Origin: Euonymus europaeus
Taxonomy: Eukaryota; Streptophyta; Magnoliopsida; Celastrales; Celastraceae
Direction of reading: 5' to 3'
DNA: 64,000 bases
NCBI GenBank assembly: GCA_963580455.1
Contig: OY756960.1
Span: 22,565,238 to 22,629,237 of the forward strand
The notes below the pieces were generated by a model. It worked only from the letters and a program-made list of their open reading frames with translations, did not search any database and was not told the DNA's origin. The position numbers and the translations under genes were made by a program. This document shows, in pieces, positions 39,276-51,082 of the stretch. The stretch's first letter is position 1. Every line of letters starts with the position of its first letter.

Positions 39276-40124
39276 ATGTGAGATTAAAAACTCTATCACA
39301 GCATATTACATAGGAGTTTATTAGTTCGACAATTACAGCAGCAGCTATTTCAAGAATGACCAAGCCTTAATTGAATTAAGGCCAATGCCGAGCACATAGG
39401 AAATTTTGGAAGAGAAGTGGGGAAAGGAATGGTGCACTTCCCATCCCTAGACCCCATGTCTTTCTTCTATTTTCATTGCTCTACTTATCATAACAACATT
39501 TTAGCCATATGCCAAAGATGGCCACAATCGGAATTAGTAGTTTTTTAGCATCCCCAGATTTCCATGCATTATGGGACATGATCCAACTACCAATATCAAT
39601 CAAAGGAAATCTACATATAAGGGGGAAAAACACGAGGAGAAAGTCACAAACCAATCTGATGTTTTCTTTTTCCTACACTGCAAATGAGAACTTTGGCCTA
39701 TCCACTTTAGATGGGGCAGCCGCTATCAGCAAATCAAAAGAATTATCTTTCACTTATTTGCCCCTCAATCTCAGTAAATGAGTATTGAACAAATTTAAAT
39801 GACCAAATTCGATATATCATTCACCTTTGTCATTCAAAAACCGATCTGTAATGTACCAATATGCCAAGCAACGACAGACTCTTAGTTGCTAAAAGTTAAA
39901 TTCAGGGATCATCAAATGAGTCAAAACTCAAGATACAAGTTCATCATCTGCGTTCATTGAAAACTTCCAGCTTGAAAAGCATTTGAACATGCAATTATAA
40001 GCATGTTCCACTCAAATCACATGGTATCTTAACTTGCCATCTGAATTATACATAAATTTCACCAATATTCAGTAAGGCCGAACTGAAAAACAAACTAAAT
40101 GGTCAATACCACCTGATCTTGAAT
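39276..40124. other. Spacer upstream of the ClpB pseudogene
   Basis: I looked for earlier ClpB exons on the minus strand and recognise none. The sequence may be former intron. No other gene is supported. Confidence 0.4.
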
Positions 40125-40144
40125 TAAGTAAAAGGATCAATGAA

Positions 40145-40488
40145 CCCACTTGGGCTTCGGCCCAGTGGTTACTCAAGGTCGACCATACGCTAGAGTCCCT
40201 GGTTCGATCCTTGGGGGAAGCGTGGGCACGGTGATTTAATTGCGCCGTGCTACTTACCGTAACACGCTTTTGCCCCCAGGGCATATGGCTCAGCGGCACC
40301 AGCTGTGGTCTCAAGTTTGGGGTAAGGCGGAGTCCCGGGTTCGAGTCGGCCAATGTGCACGCTCACCTGGTGATTTGACCTGCTCACTCAGCTGTCGCTG
40401 TCGTTATGTCGCATAACCTGCGACTTACATTCCACTGGCATTCCGAGGGCACGGGTCAGTGGACGGGCCCTTAGGTCCCGCCCCAACC
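40145..40488 (+). mobile_element. Dimeric SINE: two different tRNA-type heads in one insertion
   Basis: One perfect 20-bp target duplication (TAAGTAAAAGGATCAATGAA at 40125-40144 and 40489-40508) encloses a 344-bp composite. The left half (about 40145-40265) has an A box TGGTTACTCAAGG after CGGCCCAG and a B box GGTTCGATCC. The right half (about 40268-40488) is an S1 SINE with CCCCCAGGGCATATGGCTCA, A box TGGCTCAGCGGCA and B box GGGTTCGAGTC. Because there is one duplication only, the two halves were inserted together. Confidence 0.9.
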
Positions 40489-40508
40489 TAAGTAAAAGGA
40501 TCAATGAA

Positions 40509-42377
40509 TTAAAAAAGTCAAAGAAACGGTATTACTCCCATTCATTTCCCGTGTGACGTGTCATGTTTTGGGCTGGAATGAGCTGCTTTATCCGTTTCCC
40601 ACTTGTTCCGTTGTTCATTAGAAAAAAATAGAAGACTCGAGGATGGAGTTGGATCAACAATTGAGCCCATATTTTTTAGGCCCGGTAGCAAATAATAATA
40701 CTAAAAAGAATATAAAAAAATAATAATAATTTGTATGAAGGGAATCCCAACCCATCATTAGTTTTCTTGTAGATCACAAAAATTTTCTTAAACCACACGT
40801 TAGGAAGGAAAAAAAAGAGTCTAGCTTTTATTAAATCATGAATTTAAAGATTTGCCCGGGTCTTTATGTATCTGGTGTAATTATATTGGTAAGGCATCAA
40901 ATGGTCAATAAAGTCTCCTCGCATTATACCATATTCACCGTAAGTTTTTTTTAATTGATAAATACGTCATATAAATTTTCCTTTGAATATTTGATATGGA
41001 TCTAAATTTTAACGATTGAATTATCGCACACTAATTTTTTTCACCTTATATCATATTGTCAATGAATTGAACCAGAACTGAACTCATGAATATAAAAATA
41101 TTGCTAACAAACAACTATTGATCAACAGACCATTTGAATATGAGGAAAAACAATGAAGATGAACACTTTGAGTTAATGGGCAGCACGACATTGTGATTGA
41201 TTAATGTATCATACTAATCATGTTTTATATGATCGAGAATCTTAATTTGCTTCTCTTTTTAATTATTTATTGTTAGTGTGCACATGATTAAGAATCAAAC
41301 AATATCCAAGCTCACTTTTTTTTTTTAGATTAAGGTCAACATACCTTGAGATGCATTGATAATAAGAATCAAATACATCAGCCACCTCTCGGCGGAGATT
41401 TTCTCACTATAATATATAAATATTAAAAAAACATTTTTTACATATAGGTGTACTCATATTTGCACTTTTTACCGAACATTTTTTATATATGATGATTATA
41501 GGAAATTTTGTCAAATAATTACAATCATAACGTAAAAATATGTTACATATAAAAATTATAATCAAATTAAAATTGAAAATTTGTTACAATGAAACCACGA
41601 TTGTACAAGATTGAAACAAGAACATCTCACTCTCTTTTAAGAAGCTTCGATTCTTATGCAATTCTTCTTTCATCTTCGGAATCGGTGCAACATAATTCTA
41701 CTGCCTCTTGGCTCATCCCCATTAAGATATCCTATCCAACCGGTGCAACATGATTATCCTGTCTCTTGACTCATCCGTCATCCCCATTAAGATATCCTAT
41801 CCAATCGGTGCAACATGATTATCCTGTCTCTTGGCTCATCCGTCATCCCCATTAAGATATCCTATTCAACCGGTGCAACATGATTATCCTGTCTCTCGAC
41901 TCATCCCCTTAGGATACCCTATTCAACCGTAGCTGGATTGATCCTCCTTTTTTTGACTATAATATTTTTATGCTATCAGCTTATTTTATACAAGATAAAG
42001 ATAGGCAGCGAAATTTTTTTCCAACTCTTTTAATTTGAAAATTCCATATTATCATATTATTACCTAAAATAAATATAAATGATATTGATAAATTAAAAGA
42101 GTTGATTGTATCAAACTGTGTCGTTTTCGCGAGGTTGCGTGTAGATTTTAAACGCTCCCGTTTTTGACCAGTTCCAATGGTTCATTCCACTTTTTAATCA
42201 TCCCTGCATCGCCAACTTCCCCATCCCTCGGTCAGGAGGGCTTTCAATCTCAAATCCAGTTCTCTTCCATCTCCATCACTCTCGTCTATCCGTGGTCGTT
42301 GACCTCCACTACACATCAACCAATTGTTTCAAGTTCAAGATCTGCTCTCCCCAGGCCCCGATTTCTCAGAATCCAAG
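40509..42377. other. AT-rich spacer and CAF1 promoter
   Basis: No gene between 40509 and 42100 apart from the tandem repeat at 41682-41930. From about 42120 to 42377 base composition rises; this is the probable promoter and first leader exon of the CAF1 gene. Confidence 0.5.
41682..41930. repeat. Four-copy tandem repeat, units of 58-65 bp
   Basis: Units begin with CGGTGCAACATGATTATCCT or a variant at about 41683, 41741, 41806 and 41871, and each contains CATCCCCATTAAGATATCCT or a shortened form. The middle units are 65 bp; the outer ones are shorter through loss of CATCCGT. Few mismatches separate the units, so expansion looks fairly recent. Confidence 0.9.
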
Positions 42378-42499
42378 GTTAGATCTCTTGTATTCAACAA
42401 CAGAACTTCACACTTAAATTAATTTCTGTGTTTTCAAATTTCGAGTTCAAGTGTTATTTCTTGATGTGTATTTCTTTTCCCCTATTGGGTTTGTATTAG
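42378..42499 (+). promoter_or_regulatory. Predicted leader intron of CAF1
   Basis: A donor AAG|GTTAGA and acceptor TTGTATTAG bracket a 122-nt T-rich segment between the likely leader exon and the CAF1 start. This is predicted from splice signals only. Confidence 0.5.
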
Positions 42500-42640
42500 A
42501 TCAAACGGCGTCGTCGAAGGAGAACAAACCACTTCAGATTTTGTGGGATTTTGGTTTTCGGAGCTGTTAAATCTCTGTTTGCAGATCTAGGGTTTTCGTT
42601 AGTGGCTTGTGTATTGTTTGTTCGGATTGGTGTGGGGGAA

Positions 42641-43477
42641 ATGGGGGAAATGTCGATTTTGCCGAAGGGCGACCTTCCTATCCATATTCGAGATGTCTGG
42701 GACGATAATCTCGAGGAGGAGTTTGCCTTGCTTCGAGAAATCGTTGATAGTTTTAACTATGTGGCTATGGACACTGAGTTTCCTGGGGTGGTTCTAAGGC
42801 CGGTGGGGTCTTTCAAGAACATCAATGACTACAACTACCAGACTTTGAAAGACAACGTGGATATGTTGAAGTTGATACAGTTGGGCCTCACATTTTCGGA
42901 TGGGGATGGGAATCTACCCACTTGTGGAACTGATAAGTATTGCATTTGGCAATTCAATTTTCGCGAATTTAATTTGAGTGAAGATATATTTGCTAGTGAT
43001 TCAATTGAATTGTTAAACCAATGTGGGATTGATTTTAAGAAAAATAGTGAGAAGGGGATTGATGTGAAGCGATTTGGCGAGCTCTTGATGTCTTCAGGGA
43101 TTGTGTTGAATAATGATGTTCACTGGGTTACGTTTCACAGTGGTTATGATTTCGGGTACTTGCTTAAGCTGTTGACCTGCCGGAGTTTGCCGGACTCACA
43201 GGCAGGATTCTTTGATTTGATAAAAATTTATTTCCCAATGATTTATGACATCAAGCATATGATGAAGTTCTGTAACAGTCTTCACGGTGGGTTGAACAAG
43301 CTTGCGGAGTTGTTGGAGGTGGAAAGAGTTGGTGTATGTCATCAGGCAGGTTCTGATAGTTTGCTTACGGCCTGCACATTTAGGAAGCTGAGGGATAACT
43401 TCTTCAATGGCTCGACCGAGAAGTATGCTGGTGTTTTGTATGGTCTTGGTGTTGACAGTGAAAAGAGTACCAGTTGA
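42641..43477 (+). CDS. CAF1: CCR4-associated factor 1 (CAF1) poly(A) deadenylase
   Basis: A coding region without introns for 278 residues, the normal length of plant CAF1. The catalytic DEDD set is complete: D44 and E46 in MDTEFPG, D170 in [10 protein letters not shown]239 in HQAGSDSLL, with the supporting H234. Other family blocks are [50 protein letters not shown] and [13 protein letters not shown]1 is a Mg-dependent 3'-5' exonuclease of the CCR4-NOT complex that shortens mRNA poly(A) tails in the cytoplasm; plant members respond to stress and pathogen signals. Start: the ATG at 42641 begins [11 protein letters not shown] as in relatives; the open frame continues upstream but without ATG. 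No lesion is seen, so it should be active. Confidence 0.96.
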   Translation: MGEMSILPKGDLPIHIRDVWDDNLEEEFALLREIVDSFNYVAMDTEFPGVVLRPVGSFKNINDYNYQTLKDNVDMLKLIQLGLTFSDGDGNLPTCGTDKYCIWQFNFREFNLSEDIFASDSIELLNQCGIDFKKNSEKGIDVKRFGELLMSSGIVLNNDVHWVTFHSGYDFGYLLKLLTCRSLPDSQAGFFDLIKIYFPMIYDIKHMMKFCNSLHGGLNKLAELLEVERVGVCHQAGSDSLLTACTFRKLRDNFFNGSTEKYAGVLYGLGVDSEKSTS

Positions 43478-46132
43478 AAGGAAATACCTGGAAAAAGAAG
43501 AAAAAAAAATTGATTAATATATGTAGACTACTTCAGTGTGAAACTCTCAGTTACCTTTGTATACTTTGGCAAAAGTGATTGTTGTTTTAGCCATGACCTC
43601 TGTGCACATGAATTGTAACTTCAACCTTGACTGGTTTTGTAGTTTGAGCATCCTGTAAATTATTTGCAGTTAGTGCTTCAATAATAGTTTCTGCATTTGC
43701 TTGGACGTTTGGTTATTACTTCATGCTGGATCGATAATTTAGTACGTTGCAGTAATGCCCTTATTGGATGTTCAAACTACTGTTGGTCAGTTTCTCTATT
43801 GATTGATTAACCCATTTTCACCAAAACAAACCAATCGTGTGTTAGCAGCCGTTAACTGTTCCTGAATTTTTTATGCCCTGTTCCTTACATTCTCTTGTGT
43901 GCATCAAATGCAGATGATATTGAAGCCTCTTTTGATTCTCGCATATGCTTCCCTTGCCTTTTTCATTTGTGAAATGTTCTTTTGAATCGATTGGAGGATG
44001 TCTAATTCTTTTACATTCTCAAATGACCATGCTTGTGGATGTGATTAGTTATAGCGCTTTTTCTGTGCATTCCCTTTTGAAAGAGGGGTGTATACTCATT
44101 TAGTGATTGCTGGCAGTGACCGTCTATAACCAAGAATCACATTCTTCTTATGATCTGAAACATTTTTGTTGGATGGTGAGGGCATTTTGTTTAACGGCTT
44201 GTTATTCATGGACTGATATTTGAGATGCTTCACTGTATATTAGCAGTACATTAGTTTTTGACTGGTTTAGTGCATGCTCCCATCTTTTTACAACATTTGA
44301 AATATGTTGGCTTCATATTGATATCTTGATGGACTAGTCGGCCGGCAAGCCAGGCTTGTAGCGGAACTGTGCTTGCATGGCAATTATAGAGTTCTGTAGA
44401 ATTGAGCTTTATGAAATTGTTGTGAACTGGATGTAATGAATTCAAGTCTGATGGCGGATTCTCTGCAATGATTTAGTGATCATTTTTTGAACCTGTAGTG
44501 ATAGAATTTCTGCGCAATCTATTACAAAACCAAAACTCAATTTGAGTTCTGTGTACTGGATTGATCGTCTTGATGACTATCTATATACCTATAGCTATTG
44601 CCTGCCGAAAAAACAAAGAGGCAACATCATCTCTGGAGGAGAAACATAGGAGTTCGAGACCAGAATGACATAATCTCAAAGGGTCGCTATGGGTAGCACT
44701 AAGTATATCCATAGCTATACACCAATTAAACCCAAGACACAGACAGTAAATATATTTTTCTCTTACTTCTGCGCCTTTCCCGCTCTTCTCCCTCCTCTCT
44801 GATTCTTTTGCTCTCCTGCCCTTTCTCTCAGTCCAATCTGCCTACAGTTTTTTTATCTTCTGTGCTAGATGGAGATGACGTTTGAAAATTCGTTCTCGCA
44901 TGCCCTTCTCTCCGTGGTTCCAAGGATTTCGCTGAAAAATAGCAGGTTTCTTCTCTCTCTCGCGATCGCCCCCCCCCCACTTCACAAAAGACACAAATAA
45001 AAACCTCGCACTGTTGTTCAAAATTGAGTTTTCCATTTTCTATTGATTTTTCATCAATGAATCTTTTGCTTATAATGTCGAATTTCTTCGGATCTTTAAA
45101 ACTTGATTATGTGAGAGATGGAAAATCAATAGAAATAATAGAAGCAAATCTTTGTCAATATATTGATCTACCATAAAAAAAAAAACCTAAAAGCTCGATC
45201 CAGATACCACACCCACAACAACGGCAACAAACCAAGGCTCCACAAAAGCTGATCTTAATGAGATATTACATTTTTCATCGATTACCTTCTCTTTGAGATC
45301 TTAATGAGACATAATGATTTGTTAGTCGCCGATCTATTTAAACTTTCCCATTGAGATTATGGGTGCAAGAATTACTTGGTCAATCGGTCGTCGTTGGCTA
45401 CAAGGGAATTGGCTACAAGGGAAGGAAATGGAGAAACTGGTTGATGTGTCATTAATTTTGGCTTTTGGATCAATTAGATGGGCCAGATTCAAGAAAAAAG
45501 AGGGGCTGCTATTTTCAAGAAATAATAGAGATGAACTATACAGAGAGGGACACGTGAGAAATAAAAATTATTAAAAATTGAATTTCTATCTTTTTTGACA
45601 AGTTAAAAAATAGAGATGATTTGATTATCTAGCTATAGGAGATTAAAATAGCCCTGGGTTTATTTATCATAACCCTATATGCACAAACAGTGAAACAGAG
45701 TACAAAAGTTTGTCAACCCCTTATTTCGAAATGTGGAATCCATTGGGCTTCTTAATTGTACTGGGCTTACATTACATATTGAATTTGCATACATACATCA
45801 AAAGTCCAAATAAAACATGACATACAGTAGGCCCCAGGTCGGCCCATTTGTCATTGAAGCCGAGCTCGGGCCAAGCCTGAAAGGGCCGCCGGCCGAGCAA
45901 ATAAAACAGGTTTCCCGCGCACTACAGCTGAGTTGGCGACGCACGCCACTGATTCAACTAGCTATCCAAACATTAGTCAGTCGTTTGCCAATTGGCATAG
46001 GCGTCATTCCGCAATTATCTTCCTCTGCAATTCAAATTCGAACCCTATACACGATCCGAGAGGGATCGGATCTGGGATCGGCTTCATCAAGAAACGCCTA
46101 GTTCTAGGGTTTCTCTTTAATCATCTTATTCT
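43478..46132. other. CAF1 3' region and spacer
   Basis: 43478-43700 is the likely 3' untranslated region. After that there are only short frames without known domains. A C run (CCCCCCCCC) lies near 44972. From about 45850 the GC content rises before the open frame at 46133. Confidence 0.45.
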
Positions 46133-46504
46133 ATGTTGGCTCCAATTCGAGTTCCTTTGTCGGATTCGAATCCGAGTTCACCATGGTCCAGCACCAAATG
46201 CGCGGTCTCCAGTCTCCTCACCGTCGTCGACGATTACTCCTTTAGGCTATCTAAATTCGTTATGATCTCTGGAAACGACGTGCATTGGTGGGGTGCCAAC
46301 GCTACCGATTTCGGTAACCTCACAATACTGAACCACACTTACAAAGATATGTTGTACATTTGCAGAAAAAACATCACGTGGGACCAGATCCAGGTTCTCT
46401 CCGTGTGGGATTTGACCGGTGCATCTGATTTTGGCCACGGTGTTCTCGGAAACAACAACGACTCATCCTCGGCTCGCTCCAGACTTGGCACCATCGCCAT
46501 CTAG
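46133..46504 (+). CDS. Hypothetical 123-residue open frame, unrecognised
   Basis: Opens at a true ATG and runs to TAG. The peptide starts MLAPIRVPLSDSNPSSPWSS and contains KFVMISGNDVHWWGANATDF and YKDMLYICRKNITWDQIQVL. I recognise no domain. Its base composition is higher in GC than the surroundings and resembles coding sequence, but no splice-linked partner exon was found. It may be a gene fragment or a chance frame. Confidence 0.25.
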   Translation: MLAPIRVPLSDSNPSSPWSSTKCAVSSLLTVVDDYSFRLSKFVMISGNDVHWWGANATDFGNLTILNHTYKDMLYICRKNITWDQIQVLSVWDLTGASDFGHGVLGNNNDSSSARSRLGTIAI

Positions 46505-48028
46505 CCAGGGGCCCATTTCCAATGTTGGCTATGTTCAAGCCATGAGTGTTCATTGGCTTGAAGATTTTTCCCTCACTGTATCTTTTACAATCTCTTTTAG
46601 TTCCATCATCCATGTAGTACTTCACCTTTAGTGAAAGTCAAAATAGTTTTGTCAAAGACATTAATTGCTGAGGGAAATTAACTTTTTCCCAACCAGAGGA
46701 AGGTAGTTTGTTGTAGATTAATTGGCTTCATTTATCTTTGAGATTTGCCGGATTAAGTTTGATTGGCTAACACATGAGCATGCATCCAACATGGCTAGCA
46801 AAGTTGATCGTAGGATTATTTTTCCATTCTTAAGCTGTAGTTATGGCATCATGATACATACACCATTAGCTCGATCTTTCATTAACAAGTAAGTATACCC
46901 ATACCCCTTTTGCTTTTACATATACATAATGAAGCAGTCGATCATATTATATGCATACTGAGATGGGTCTTGACTCTTGAGTACTTCTGAGAGGAGCACA
47001 ATTTACACGTACAGATGGGTATGTATATATGTATAATTAAAGCTGTTGCCCCACTAGATGATCAGTGGAAAGGAAAGAATACATTCCTTTAAGGCTCAAT
47101 GATAGCTAGGTCGACATAGAGTGTATGTATGTTTACAAATATAGAGAGGGAAAGAGAAGCCAAGAGGCACTGCCAAAATGAGTATTGGCATTGTATAGAT
47201 TATATTGGCTTAAAGAGAAGTAAAAAGGGTGGACGAGAGAGAAGATAAAAGGAGCCAGAAAATTAGGCAAATGCTGGGAAAGTGGAGACAACGAGAGACA
47301 AAAGTATGGACTTGAAATGCACGCATGCTTTGGCTTGCAACGAATAACTATCGACACCTCTCTCTCTCTCTCTCTCTCGTCAACTAGTGCTGTTGAGACA
47401 TGCCAACCTGGTTTTTCAATTTCTTATTATTGCTAATCAAACTACTCCTACTTTAATTCGATGCTTTTATGCGTGCTTGTCTTTTCTTCTATTTCTCTTC
47501 AAGGGGAAGTCCTTCTTTTACGAAGTTATATATATCTATATATTTGTCAAAGCATACATATAGATTCCCTTTGAATGTTTCACCAATAATGACCAATAAA
47601 GACCCATTGGGTGGGTTCTAATTTAAAAAAAAATACAAAATATGTAATGAATAATGAATATCAAGATATATAATAGTCACCTACACTTCAGATAGAGCCA
47701 ACAAAGAACTTAAACTGCTGAAGGAATAATGGGATTTGCTGATATGCATGTCCACAGTAAGGACGAACACATATGGCCCCCATTAATGATCAATCTTAAT
47801 TTTTTTCAAAGAATTTAATTAGATCAACTACATAATAGACTCAAAGAGGTAATGGATTGTTCTCACTATGTAGCTGTAGCTAGCTTGAAGTGCGAGCCAG
47901 ATCATACGGTCCGACTCCATGTATTAGGCTTATCATACACCAACGGTATCACGCAAAGCAATTATTTAATAATTACTGGCACATATAGCTAGGTTTGGCT
48001 CCTAGCCCTAGGAATCCAAGCTCTTGTC
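46505..48028. other. Spacer and upstream region of the BAHD gene
   Basis: No gene is supported. A (CT)n microsatellite lies at about 47358-47378. The right end holds the BAHD promoter. Confidence 0.5.
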
Positions 48029-48036
48029 TTTATAAT
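48029..48036 (+). promoter_or_regulatory. Probable TATA box of the BAHD gene
   Basis: TTTATAAT about 85 nt before the start codon, in a position consistent with a short leader. No experimental support is available. Confidence 0.4.
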
Positions 48037-48115
48037 CACAGGCTCTTCCTCACTTCTCTTTCCATAACAATATCATAGAACAAGAGATTGAAGATTGTTA
48101 CAACATTAATTGTTC

Positions 48116-50237
48116 ATGGCCACTAACCATCAAAATTCTAACACAGTTTGTGTAACAAAAAGCGTGTCTGTGTATCCCAAAACCTTAGTTCCTCCGAAAG
48201 TTGTCAGCCTCTCAAACTTGGACAGACAGTGTCCAATGCTTATGTACTTGGTTTTCTTTTACAAAACCCATAGTTTGCCACTTGATTATGTCTTTAAAAG
48301 CTTGAAGTCTGGCTTGGAAGAGACATTATCGGTGTGGTACCCAGCCGCGGGGAGGTTGATCATGAACCCTAGTGATGGAAAGCTCAATCTTTGGTGCAAC
48401 AACGAGGGTGCAATTCTAGTTGAGGCAATTACTCGTGTGAAGATATCGGAGCTTGGAGACCTATCTCACTATAATGACTTCTTTGAAGATCTTGTTTACA
48501 AGCCTGTGTTTAATAGGAGTTTCTCTGACATGCCTTTGGTTGTTGCTCAGGTGAGAATCTGCAAAATTAACAATTTATTAAGATAGTTAGTATGGATCGA
48601 TGATCAAATTTAGTTTTAAAGGCTAGCTAACACATGTCAGGAAATTAAATGTGTTGAAGCCAGGGAGATGTTCTTCATTAGGGTTCTTTATTAAGTTCTG
48701 CAAACATCATATTTTTCTCCATCCACTACTACGGAAGTATTGTGCGATGTTGTTTAACCTTGCTTATGCTAATTCCTCTATACATAGTTGTTTTTATTTG
48801 CTAGCTATCTATTTCTCATAACCATACATGGATCTTTACATAATTACATCCAGATCAATTTTCATTCATGGGCAACAACATCAAAGTCATATATATAAAT
48901 TGTATGTGTGTGTGTTCTCTTTATTTTCGATCCCAATACAAGTGAAGACTTATATAAGCATGCATGTGTTTTCCCGTTTCATGATTCCTTTTGTTTCTTC
49001 AAAAATTATTGAATTATTGTTCAACCCAATCGCAAACCCTTTCAGCGAGAACAATTTTAATATTCAAGCACATACTCTAAATCTCTAAAAGACTAAAACA
49101 AATATAGTACTTAACTATATATATGTGGATTATCATTTTCATTTGTGTGATTATATGTATAGGTGACAAAGTTTGGATGTGGAGGCTATTCAATAGGAAT
49201 CGGCACAAGCCACTCTTTATTTGATGGACCATCCACTTATGATTTTCTAAGAGCATGGGCTTGTAATTCTGCTATGTTGAAGCAGAAACAGGTAGGAAGC
49301 CATGAAGTCACATTGCACCAGCTGCCAGTGCATGAGAGAGGGACATTATTGTTGGTGGGTAATAATTGTGAAGCCCAAAAGGAAGTTCTGGCTGTGAAGA
49401 GAGCTGCAGCCATAGATCATCTATATGAGTTGATAAAACAAGCACTTAGCTGTGATCATCAACCTCGTAAGGTTCCAGCTGGTGCTGATCATCTGATGAA
49501 ACATGGAGGGAATTCAAATGATTATGTGCTCAGGACTTATCATCTAAGTGGTGCAATGATAGACAAATTGAAGCTAAAAACTTTGGCTGGTCATAGGAGA
49601 GGAATCATTTCATCTTGTTCATCCTTTGAGATAGTCGCTGCTCATCTATGGAAGGTCCGTAATTAAATTACTAGGACATATTATTTACCTTACCACATTT
49701 TCTGACTGAAAATTTCAGGCAAGGACGAAGGCTTTAGGAGTAAAAAAAGAAAAGATGGTGTGCCTTCAATTCGCTGTCGATATAAGGAACAAGATGGCGC
49801 CGGCACTGCCCAAAGGCTTCTCCGGCAACGCCTACGTACTGGCGTCTATTATGCTGACTGCAGCAGAATTGGAGCAACAAAACCATGAAGGAATAATAGA
49901 GAAAATAAAGGAAGCCAAGAGCAGAGTAAGCAATGAGTATGTGAAGGCGTATATTGAAGCACTTGATGGGGCTAATCAGCAGGGTAGTCTCCCTCCAATG
50001 AAGGAGCTTACCATAGTTTCAGACTGGACAAGAATGCCATTTCACAAGATTGATTTTCTAAGTGGAGAAGCTACTGCTGCTGCTGCAGCCTATGCCTCTC
50101 CACTGGTTTCTCCAATCCCTCAGGTTGCTTATTTGATGCAGAGTGTGGATGACACTAGAGGCATTCATGTGAGGATTGGTCTACACCCACAAAGCCTAAA
50201 TGCTTTCTCTCATTACTTCCTCACTAATCTGCAGTAA
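48116..50237 (+). CDS. BAHD acyltransferase, close to brassinosteroid-related acyltransferase BAT1 type
   Basis: Three exons (48116-48550, 49163-49654, 49719-50237) join in frame with GT-AG junctions to 481 residues. The acyl-transfer motif HxxxD is intact, H162 to D166 in SHSLFDGPS. The second family motif, usually DFGWG, is DFLSGEA at residues 421-427 inside SDWTRMPFHKIDF. Other blocks are LSVWYPAAGRL and DFLRAWACNSAML. BAHD enzymes move acyl groups from acyl-CoA to alcohols or amines in the cytosol. The DF(L)xG form and flanking SDWTRMPFHKIDF recall the Arabidopsis BAT1/PIZZA branch thought to inactivate brassinosteroids. That assignment rests on memory of the family and is moderate. The ATG at 48116 is the first in frame after an upstream TTG. 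Confidence 0.88.
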
Positions 50238-51082
50238 GCTTAATTAAGAATTTGACAGTTTTTCTTTCTTTTTTTCTCTTTTTGTTTGGCGTGAAGGTGG
50301 CAAGTTAATAATGATCATTAAAGAATGATTAATGAATAACATTATGGCTACATTTTATACTTCATACATATGTATGTAGAAGAAGAGCTAGTCTTTGGGG
50401 ATGGGATTGACCTAATATTCAATTCGAACGCGAAAATGCCTAATGAGGCCTAGTAGAAACTTGTGGTAGTACGGGCCCAATAATGAGTGGTGGAAGGTCA
50501 GGCCCAATTTAGTTGGGCCTCACTTCCAATGAATGGTCGGTTATTACTTAAAGTCAGTCCTGAATGTAGATGGGCCTATGTCCTACTTGAATGGGCCGCA
50601 GGACAAATACGGTGGACCATTCAGACCCAAATGATTCAGATTTCACAATAAAATTTCAAAAAAAGAAGAAAAAAGAAATGTATCGATCTGTTGTTCCATA
50701 AGAGACGATGTGTACTCTGCTGGTTCAAATAAATATATTGTAATCCTCGCATAATCTTTCCTAGTACTGGAACTAAACAAACATCCAAGACAAAAGAAAA
50801 AAATTGTAAGACCCAGTAATTATAACCAACAAGGCTTCAAAAATCATAACAGAGGACAACGCCATGGGTTGGTTGAAACTTGAAACAACAATGTCAGAAG
50901 ATTATGACTACAACAGCGAAAATAAATAGCAACATAAGTTAACCTGGCTAGGAGCCTTAGGAGAAATGCATAAGCAAGGACAGTAAAAGCATCACACAGG
51001 CAAAACTCATCGTCCAGAAGGTCTAGACTTCTATAGCAAACCCTTCCTTCTACATGACTCAAGTGACTAAATACTACTACTT
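50238..51082. other. Convergent 3' spacer between BAHD and ARR genes
   Basis: The two genes converge here. It holds both 3' untranslated regions and about 500 bp of spacer; no other gene is seen. Confidence 0.5.

Noticed and set aside
41682..41930. CRISPR-like array
   Set aside because: Plant nuclear DNA; units are directly adjacent with no unique spacers, so it is a simple tandem repeat.
45359..45574. Open frame starting MGARITWSIGRRWLQG
   Set aside because: Contains a direct 15-bp repeat and no domain; likely a chance frame.
47133..47357. Minus-strand open frame beside the CT microsatellite
   Set aside because: Low-complexity Ser/Leu-rich translation of CT-rich DNA without family signs.
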